Source: Actinomycetota bacterium (GTDB lineage Bacteria > Actinomycetota > Acidimicrobiia > Acidimicrobiales > MedAcidi-G1). Taken from it: a stretch of 64,000 nucleotides of DNA. Position 1 is the stretch's first letter. Each line of letters opens with the position of its first letter. Positions 18,032 through 24,403 of this stretch are shown here, one piece after another. The stretch lies in contig CACPKO010000003.1 of NCBI GenBank assembly GCA_902634555.1, positions 1 to 64,000 on the forward strand, written 5' to 3'. The position numbers were made by a program, and so were the translations under genes. The notes beneath the pieces are model-generated. The model had not been told where the DNA came from. It saw only the letters and a list, made by a program, of their open reading frames with translations, and did no database searches.

Positions 18032-18114
18032 GAATAGAGATACTAGGGGAGTTTCAGTTAAATAAGTTTGAGAATCCCCGATTTCACTTTCTCTTCGGAC
18101 TAGCGTTACAGGTT

Positions 18115-18639
18115 ATGCGCCAACTTTGTATGCGAACAGCCTGCAACGGCCCTGCTGTTGTACTAGTGATCATGAACCAGTCTGAACTTACATTCACCGT
18201 ACGAGAACCAGGGGAAATTGATGGTCCCGGAAGAGTCGCTCTTTGTGAGACTCACCTTGACCGCATGAAGGCTCCGATCGGATGGACAATCATTGATGAA
18301 AGAGTTGGAGGTGATGTTGTCGCCTTCGAAAGACCCTTGAATAAAGCAAGCGAACCAGAAGCCACGCCGCAGACAATAACTGAAGCGATTCATCCATTAC
18401 GGTCTCCTTCTGCTGAAACAGTAGAAGATGATTCATCTGTAAAAGAAATGAAGCCTTCAAAAACACCGCTCCTCGCAAGAGCTTTTCTGGGAGTTGACCG
18501 GCATCCGGCAGCAACCACTGGCTCCTCATCAATAGATGAAGATAACGACATCGATTGGGATCAACGAGATCTACAGGACGAGCATGACGAACAGATGTCA
18601 CTTGACGATATGGAGCCATACGAGCCAGACCCTGCATGA
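18115..18639 (+). CDS. DUF3499 family actinobacterial protein
   Basis: The 174-residue protein has an N-terminal domain with CMRTACNGPAV and ALCETHLDRMKAPIGW, giving a C-x4-C / C-x2-H metal-site pattern (about residues 5-10 and 43-46). This matches the actinobacterial DUF3499 family. The C-terminal half (from about 80) is acidic and disordered-looking, ending with DWDQRDLQDEHDEQMSLDDM. There is no signal peptide. Homologues are widespread in Actinobacteria, so it supports the taxonomic assignment. The function is not established; zinc binding is inference from the Cys/His spacing. Confidence 0.82.
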   Translation: MRQLCMRTACNGPAVVLVIMNQSELTFTVREPGEIDGPGRVALCETHLDRMKAPIGWTIIDERVGGDVVAFERPLNKASEPEATPQTITEAIHPLRSPSAETVEDDSSVKEMKPSKTPLLARAFLGVDRHPAATTGSSSIDEDNDIDWDQRDLQDEHDEQMSLDDMEPYEPDPA

Positions 18640-18671
18640 TTCAAGCCAATTAGTGGGCTTGGAGGTAGGAA

Positions 18672-20228
18672 ATGAAATATTGGTTACTGGCTCTTCTCGG
18701 ATTTTTTATCGGGTCAGTAATTTTTCTTGCTGTTTTTCTTGATGGTGGCTCTGAAGAAGTAGCTAGCACTTCGACTTCCACAACAACGACTTCCACAACA
18801 ACGACTTCTACAACAACGACTTCTACAACAACGACTTCTACAACAACGACTTCTACAACGACGACTTCTACAACAACCATTCCATATGACGGGTGGGTGG
18901 ATCCGGAATCAGTTGGACAACCATGGGGAGACGCTGTAGAAGGAGTTCTTACTTTTAGAGGCTCACCTACTCGAAGTTGGTATGGGAAAGGTCCAGTTCC
19001 AGAAAACCCAATATCGGTTTGGAGTTTCCCAGAAAACAATCGAATGTGTTCAATGACCAGTGTTGGTGGAGTATCTGAACAGTGGTGCGGAATGGGTTGG
19101 ACTGGGCAGCCAACAATCTTCAAGTACGAAGAAGAAACCTGGTTGATATTCGGAGCTTATGACAGCAAAGTTCACTTTGTAAATGCTCAGACTGGAGAAC
19201 GCTTATTACCAGACTTTCCAACTGGAGACATTATTAAAGGGTCAGTAACAGTAGACCCTGATGGATTTCCACTTGTCTATGTTGGGTCAAGAGACAACTA
19301 TCTTCGGATTCTTAGTTTCGATGGAGAAGAACCCCGAGAATTATGGAAAGTTCACGCGTATGATTTTTCACCAACAAAATGGAACAATGACTGGGACTCC
19401 TCTCCATTGGTTATAGACGATTATTTATTCGCTGCTGGAGAAAATAGTAGATTCCATATCTTCCACTTAAATCGCACCTATGACTTAGAAGGTCGCGTAG
19501 TGGTTTCCCCAGAATTAGTAACTGATTTTGCAGGCTGGGATGAAGAACTGATATCAGATGTCGGATCCAATGTTTCTATTGAAACATCTCCGTTAATACT
19601 TGGAGACACACTGTATTTCGCTAATTCAGGTGGTTTGGTACAAGGGTGGGATATCGCTGGTTTATCTGAAGGAATTGAACCAACTCGGGTGTTTAGATTT
19701 TGGGCTGGAGATGATGTTGATGCCACAATCGTTCCCGACGATGAAGGTTATTTATATGTCGGCGTTGAATATGAACGAGCAACACAAAGGTCAAAGGAAA
19801 TAGGTCAAATTATTAAGTTAGACCCTTCTAACCCTGAAGATCCTTTGGTCTGGTCAGTGGAAGATCGCCCTTACCTTAACTCCGGAATATGGGCTACACC
19901 TGCTGTCTATAAAGACATAGTGATTTTTCCGACGGATCAAGGAAAGGTCCATGGCATTGACCGAATTACGGGTGATATTCGCTGGACTTTGGAACTTTCT
20001 GGGAAAGCATGGTCTTCACCAGCCATTGTGGACGGGGTCATGGTTTTAGGTGACTGTTCAGGCCAATTAAGAGCTTTTGACCTATCGGATACTTCTATTG
20101 CTCCTCCACAACTTTGGAGAGTGAGAACAGAGGGCTGTATTGAAGCTACAGCAGTGATTTGGGAAGGCACAGTTTATGCAGGTTCTCGTGACGGCTACTT
20201 GTATGCTTTCCGCGACTTTATACAGTGA
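18672..20228 (+). CDS. exported PQQ-like beta-propeller protein on a Thr/Ser-rich stalk
   Basis: The 518-residue protein has an uncleaved-looking membrane anchor (YWLLALLGFFIGSVIFLAVF, about residues 3-22), then a Ser/Thr stalk (about 31-70) encoded by a 15-bp tandem repeat, then a beta-propeller. The propeller shows repeated blades ending in strands such as PLVYVGSRDNYLRIL, TLYFANSGGLVQGWD, IVFPTDQGKVHGIDRITGDI and VYAGSRDGYLYAF, typical of PQQ-binding-like/outer-surface propellers. No PQQ dehydrogenase catalytic residues can be confirmed. It is probably surface exposed, perhaps binding or scaffolding. A hairpin follows the stop. Confidence 0.85.
   Translation: MKYWLLALLGFFIGSVIFLAVFLDGGSEEVASTSTSTTTTSTTTTSTTTTSTTTTSTTTTSTTTTSTTTIPYDGWVDPESVGQPWGDAVEGVLTFRGSPTRSWYGKGPVPENPISVWSFPENNRMCSMTSVGGVSEQWCGMGWTGQPTIFKYEEETWLIFGAYDSKVHFVNAQTGERLLPDFPTGDIIKGSVTVDPDGFPLVYVGSRDNYLRILSFDGEEPRELWKVHAYDFSPTKWNNDWDSSPLVIDDYLFAAGENSRFHIFHLNRTYDLEGRVVVSPELVTDFAGWDEELISDVGSNVSIETSPLILGDTLYFANSGGLVQGWDIAGLSEGIEPTRVFRFWAGDDVDATIVPDDEGYLYVGVEYERATQRSKEIGQIIKLDPSNPEDPLVWSVEDRPYLNSGIWATPAVYKDIVIFPTDQGKVHGIDRITGDIRWTLELSGKAWSSPAIVDGVMVLGDCSGQLRAFDLSDTSIAPPQLWRVRTEGCIEATAVIWEGTVYAGSRDGYLYAFRDFIQ
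18774..18878 (+). repeat. 15-bp tandem repeat, 7 copies (Thr-Ser-Thr-Thr-Thr stalk)
   Basis: Seven in-frame copies of ACTTCYACAACAACG run head to tail with only third-position or single-base differences. Each encodes TSTTT. The repeat gives the linker between the membrane anchor and the propeller of the surrounding gene. Being a multiple of three, gain or loss of copies would change stalk length without breaking the frame. Confidence 0.95.
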
Positions 20229-20258
20229 AATTAGTTCGGATAGATTTAGAGTAAACGA

Positions 20259-20280
20259 CGGAACAAAAGGTTCCGATTTT
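20259..20280 (+). terminator. possible weak intrinsic terminator
   Basis: A 6-bp perfect stem (CGGAAC / GTTCCG) with loop AAAAG lies 30 bp after the propeller stop and is followed by ATTTT. The T tract is short, and the acyl-CoA dehydrogenase ribosome site begins just after, so termination may be partial, or the hairpin may have another role. Confidence 0.35.
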
Positions 20281-20297
20281 AAAAGAGGACGCATTAC

Positions 20298-21509
20298 ATG
20301 GCTGAGCACACCGAAGCAGAAATTCGAGACCTAACCCGTCAGTTATTAGACGAAGTAGACCATACGAAAGTAGATCAGTACACCTTCCGAGGGGAGCAAT
20401 TTGATCGCGGCCTAGCTTTCGTCCAATTCCCGGAAGGTCTAGGAGGGCTTGGACTCTCAAGTCGAAAAATGCAAACAGTTGTTGATTCAGAACTTCGTTC
20501 TGCAGGAGTCCCATACCATGATTTGATTATTAACCCCATCGGTATTGGTATGGGGGGACCAGTTGTCCTCACATACGCATCTGAAGAACAAAAGAAGCGG
20601 TTGTTACGGCCAATGTTCACTGGCGAAGAAATCTGGTGCCAAATGTTTTCAGAACCAGGGGCAGGTTCTGATGTAGCCGGCTTAGCATCTCGCGCGATCC
20701 GTGACGGAGACGAATGGATAGTTAATGGCCAAAAAGTATGGACAACGCTAGCTCACGTATCCCGATGGGGCATGCTGGTAGCGCGCACAGACCCAGATCA
20801 GCCCAAACATAAAGGCCTCACTTACTTCCTCCTGGATATGGAATCAGAAGGCGTAGAAGTAAGGCCTCTCTATCAGATCACCGGAGATGCGGAATTCAAT
20901 GAAATATTTCTTAACGATGTTCGAATCCCACATGAAAATGTTTTCGGAGACGTAGGTGGCGGCTGGGCTGCAGCTGTTACCACTTTAATGAATGAAAGAG
21001 TTGCCCTCGGCGGCGGAGTCCCAAAACAAGGATCAGGCGCTATCGGAGACTTGGTACAAATTTGGCAAGAGCGTAAAGACTCAATGGATGAGTTAAGTAG
21101 TTCAGTGATGAGAGATCGAATCACTGAACTATGGATACAAGCTGAAGCGTTAAGACTCACAAATTGGAGAGCTAGAGAAGGCAGCAAATCTGGCAACCCA
21201 GGACCTGAAGGTTCTGTTGGCAAATTGATGTCTGCAGAAATGAATCAAAAAATTTACGAACTGTGTATGGAAATAATTGGTCCAGAAGCTTTAACGTTTG
21301 AGGCCGGATATGAAAGAAACCGGGCAGAAGGCTCGTCTTTTGCCCGAGGGTCAAGCCTCAAATACAGTTTTTTAAGGTCAAGAGCAAACACTATTGAAGG
21401 TGGAACTTCTGAGGTTATGAGAAACATCCTTGGAGAACGAGTTCTTGGATTACCTGGCGACGTTCGAGTCGATAAAGACGTGAACTGGGTTGATGTCCCA
21501 AGAAACTAG
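20298..21509 (+). CDS. acyl-CoA dehydrogenase
   Basis: This is a 403-residue FAD acyl-CoA dehydrogenase. Visible elements are EEIWCQMFSEPGAGSDVAGL (the flavin/substrate loop, about residues 111-130), WIVNGQKVWTTLAHVSRWGM, and the C-terminal YSFLRSRANTIEGGTSEVMR region where the family's catalytic Glu and FAD-contacting residues lie. An AGAGGA ribosome site precedes the ATG. It catalyses alpha,beta-dehydrogenation of an acyl-CoA; chain length is not predictable. The next gene (cysS) is convergent, 3 bp away. Confidence 0.95.
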   Translation: MAEHTEAEIRDLTRQLLDEVDHTKVDQYTFRGEQFDRGLAFVQFPEGLGGLGLSSRKMQTVVDSELRSAGVPYHDLIINPIGIGMGGPVVLTYASEEQKKRLLRPMFTGEEIWCQMFSEPGAGSDVAGLASRAIRDGDEWIVNGQKVWTTLAHVSRWGMLVARTDPDQPKHKGLTYFLLDMESEGVEVRPLYQITGDAEFNEIFLNDVRIPHENVFGDVGGGWAAAVTTLMNERVALGGGVPKQGSGAIGDLVQIWQERKDSMDELSSSVMRDRITELWIQAEALRLTNWRAREGSKSGNPGPEGSVGKLMSAEMNQKIYELCMEIIGPEALTFEAGYERNRAEGSSFARGSSLKYSFLRSRANTIEGGTSEVMRNILGERVLGLPGDVRVDKDVNWVDVPRN

Positions 21510-21512
21510 TTT

Positions 21513-22883
21513 TTAGGACCGGTACCAGATTGTTCCAGATGGGCCGTCTTCAAGAACGACACCACGACTAGATAGTTCGTCGCGTATACGGTCAGCTTCA
21601 GCAAAGTCTTTGGATAACTTGGCTTCAGTTCGCGCAGCCACCAAAGAATCAATTTCTTCACCGTCAGAAGAACTATCTGAGATAGTAGAAAGCTCAACTC
21701 CAAGAACTAATAAAAGTTCGCGTACCGCAGCAACCAAAGCAGATGCACTTTCAATGTCTTCTGTGTCCAGAGCACGATTCGCTTCTCTAACGGCATCAAA
21801 TATTACTGCCAAGGCACTTGCAGTTCCTAAATCATCATCCATTGCTGTTTTAAACTTTTCAACAACACTTTCATCAGGGGTTGTTTGAAGCAGTTCAACT
21901 CCAGCAACTCTTCTTTCAAAGCTATCAAGTCGATCAAGAGCGGAGTTTGCTGCTGTCATGCCATCTTCGTTTATTTCCATAGTTCTCCGGTAGTGGGTTT
22001 GAAGAACTAGTAAGCGCAGAGCCCGAGGGTCCCAAGCGTCTAATAGTTCTGCAAGAGTTCGAAAATTTCCGAGAGATTTGGACATTTTCTCATCACCAAC
22101 AAGAACCATCCCATTGTGAACCCATGTTCGGGCAAAGAGCCGGTCGCATCCAACACATTCCGCACGTTCGTTTTCATGATGAGGGAACACAAGGTCGTCG
22201 CCGCCGCCATGGATATCAAAATCGTCACCCAATATGTCTAAAGACATTGCAACGCATTCAATGTGCCACCCTGGACGACCAGGACCCCATGGCGATTCCC
22301 AAGTTGGCTCCCCGGGTTTAGCTGCTTTCCAAAGAGCAAAATCAAGCGGATCTTGTTTCTCTGTATCAACTTCTACCCGAATCCCAGATCCTTCACGTAA
22401 CTGATCTAGCGATTGATGAGCTAAAGCCCCATAACCATTGAGTTTGTTGACCGAGAAATAAACACCAGAAGACGTTGAATAGGCCATACCCCTGTCAACA
22501 AGATCTTGAATAACAGTGATCATTTCAGAAATATATTCAGTGGCTCTTGGCCGATAATCTGGATGGACTATATTCAGACGATCCATCTCATCAACATATT
22601 TTTGTTCGTAAAGTTGGGCTAATTCAGATTCGGTAGTTCCTTCTTTTGCTGCACGGTCAATAATCTTGTCATCAATATCCGTGATGTTTGACACTGCTGT
22701 TACTTCATAGCCGGACCACCTCAGGTACCGAACTAGAACATCAAACGCTAAAGATGATCGAGCATGGCCAAGATGCGGAATATCGTAGACAGTAGGGCCA
22801 CACCAATAGATCGAAACTTTCCCTGAATCGCGAGGTGCGAATTCACTCTTGTTCCCGGTCAGACTATCTGTAAAGCAAAGCAC
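21513..22883 (-). CDS. cysS: cysteinyl-tRNA synthetase
   Basis: The 456-residue class I synthetase has the zinc ligand C28 in YWCGPTVYDIPHLGHARSS with the HIGH-type HLGH at 37-40. It also has GWHIECVAMSLDILGDDFDI and FPHHENERAEC (remaining zinc ligands) and DEKMSKSLGN (KMSKS). The C-terminal DALR-like anticodon region (about 320-456) is present, separating it from the neighbouring MshC paralogue. The start is GTG 22883. It lies 42 bp downstream of mshC on the same strand, an arrangement that could be one operon. Confidence 0.95.
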   Translation of the reverse strand: MLCFTDSLTGNKSEFAPRDSGKVSIYWCGPTVYDIPHLGHARSSLAFDVLVRYLRWSGYEVTAVSNITDIDDKIIDRAAKEGTTESELAQLYEQKYVDEMDRLNIVHPDYRPRATEYISEMITVIQDLVDRGMAYSTSSGVYFSVNKLNGYGALAHQSLDQLREGSGIRVEVDTEKQDPLDFALWKAAKPGEPTWESPWGPGRPGWHIECVAMSLDILGDDFDIHGGGDDLVFPHHENERAECVGCDRLFARTWVHNGMVLVGDEKMSKSLGNFRTLAELLDAWDPRALRLLVLQTHYRRTMEINEDGMTAANSALDRLDSFERRVAGVELLQTTPDESVVEKFKTAMDDDLGTASALAVIFDAVREANRALDTEDIESASALVAAVRELLLVLGVELSTISDSSSDGEEIDSLVAARTEAKLSKDFAEADRIRDELSSRGVVLEDGPSGTIWYRS

Positions 22884-22925
22884 TAGATCAGGATACAGCA
22901 GGCTTAGAGGGGGAGAAGTGAGCCA

Positions 22926-24119
22926 TCAAATAAGAACCCCAAGCAATGCGGCTGCTTCAATGAGGTTTGAAGCAGCATTGGGATCTTCTTCGGCTCCATC
23001 AAGCATTTTTCGAGCGAATAAATCAAGCGACTCTCTTGCTTCCCAAGTGTCTAAATCGTTATCAAGTGCGTTCCGAACAGATGTCAGAAGTAAAGAAGAG
23101 TCGGGGCCTTCAGGGCACTGAGAAGCTTTTATTAGGCGATCAAGACGTTCAACCCCGTCGTGGATATCGTTATCAAACCATTCGAAACCTTCACGATAGT
23201 GATGGCCTAACAGGGAGAGCCTGACTGCCCGCGGGTCATATTCACGACATAAATCTCTTACGAAAACAAGATTGCCAAGAGATTTAGACATCTTTGTTCC
23301 TTTGTAGGCAACCATGCCCACATGCATCCAATGCTTAGCCAAAGGTTTTCCAGTTATTGCTCTACTTTGAGCCTCTTCACATTCGTGATGAGGGAAAATT
23401 AGATCATCGCCACCTCCATGAAGATCAATGGTTTCACCCAGGTCGTTCATCGCCATTGCTGAGCATTCAATATGCCAGCCAGGACGACCCTCTCCAAAAG
23501 GAGAATCCCATGAAGGTTCATCTGTTGCTGAGGGCTGCCACAGCACGAAATCAAGAGGATTGCGCTGCCTCGGGTCATCAGGGCGACCACCACGCTCAGC
23601 GGCGTAACTTTTCATAGTGTCCTCGTCGTAACCAGAGACAGAACCAAAGGAATCAAAAGTAGAAACATCAAAGAAGGTAATGCCATCTACTAAGTAGGTG
23701 TGTCCCGCTGCCTCAAGCCGACTAACGAGATCAACTATCGCATCAATAGATTCTGTGGCTCTCGGTTCAGCGGCTGCTGGCCGCATATTCAAATCAGCCA
23801 TGTCTTTTTCGAATTGAGCCATTTCTTGAGCCGCAAGATCCTGATAGTGAACACCTAACTCTCTGGCTTTGGGAAGAATAGAGTCATCGACGTCTGTGAC
23901 ATTACGAACCATTCGTACCTCATGGCCAAGATCTTCAAGTCGTCTTATAACAATGTCAAAAGTTAAGTACGTGAAGGCATGACCAAGATGGGTGGCGTCA
24001 TAAGGGGTAATTCCACAGACATACATGCTCACTAAAGATTCTGGTTTAAATTCTTTTACAGACTGAGATGCCGTGTCGTACAGTTTCATAAATCCAACCG
24101 AGTTATCAACATTTGTCAT
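22926..24119 (-). CDS. mshC: L-cysteine:1D-myo-inosityl 2-amino-2-deoxy-alpha-D-glucopyranoside ligase (MshC)
   Basis: MshC is the CysRS paralogue that joins cysteine to glucosaminyl-inositol in mycothiol synthesis. The 397-residue protein has the MshC-type opening SMYVCGITPYDATHLGHAFT (C35, HLGH at 44-47), the zinc-site block GWHIECSAMAMND (C219), FPHHECEEAQS, and KMSKS at 276-280. It lacks the long C-terminal anticodon-binding extension of CysRS, and its length fits MshC rather than CysRS. Mycothiol is restricted to Actinobacteria, so this is strong evidence for the phylum. A tRNA-Arg lies 31 bp upstream on the same strand. Confidence 0.93.
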   Translation of the reverse strand: MTNVDNSVGFMKLYDTASQSVKEFKPESLVSMYVCGITPYDATHLGHAFTYLTFDIVIRRLEDLGHEVRMVRNVTDVDDSILPKARELGVHYQDLAAQEMAQFEKDMADLNMRPAAAEPRATESIDAIVDLVSRLEAAGHTYLVDGITFFDVSTFDSFGSVSGYDEDTMKSYAAERGGRPDDPRQRNPLDFVLWQPSATDEPSWDSPFGEGRPGWHIECSAMAMNDLGETIDLHGGGDDLIFPHHECEEAQSRAITGKPLAKHWMHVGMVAYKGTKMSKSLGNLVFVRDLCREYDPRAVRLSLLGHHYREGFEWFDNDIHDGVERLDRLIKASQCPEGPDSSLLLTSVRNALDNDLDTWEARESLDLFARKMLDGAEEDPNAASNLIEAAALLGVLI

Positions 24120-24150
24120 CTAAGACAAGGTAGTAGGTGAAAATGCATTA

Positions 24151-24227
24151 TGGCGCCCTCGGCAGGAATTGAACCTGCGGCCTACCGCTTAGGAGGCGGT
24201 CGCTCTATCCGACTGAGCTACGAGGGC
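24151..24227 (-). tRNA. tRNA-Arg (anticodon CCU)
   Basis: Read on the minus strand, the 77-nt sequence folds as a complete cloverleaf. The acceptor is GCCCTCG/CGAGGGC, the D-arm carries AGCTCAGTCGGATAGAGC, and the anticodon stem ACCGC/GCGGT encloses loop CTCCTAA, so the anticodon is CCT (reads AGG). The T-arm has GGTTCAATTCC. The discriminator is G and the 3' CCA is encoded. It lies immediately upstream of mshC on the same strand. Confidence 0.97.
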
Positions 24228-24403
24228 CAGAATACAAAGACTGCAAAGGTCGCTATTCGTGATTAAAGGCTACAGGTGGGTGTGGTAAAGGGAATCAAAG
24301 GTATTTTTGATCGATTGAAATTTGTATGTGATAAAGAACACACCTCGCTATAGACGTAAATGCTGGAAGATAAAATTAGTTACAAGAATGGAGGCTAAGA
24401 GAC

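Noticed and set aside
18774-18878. Repeat array considered as CRISPR
   Set aside because: Units are directly abutting without spacers, are in frame and encode Thr/Ser; there are no cas genes.
18650-19123. Minus-strand frame rich in Val-Glu repeats
   Set aside because: It is the antisense reading of the 15-bp Thr/Ser repeat; the repeated VVVVE has no family match and the plus-strand gene is convincing.
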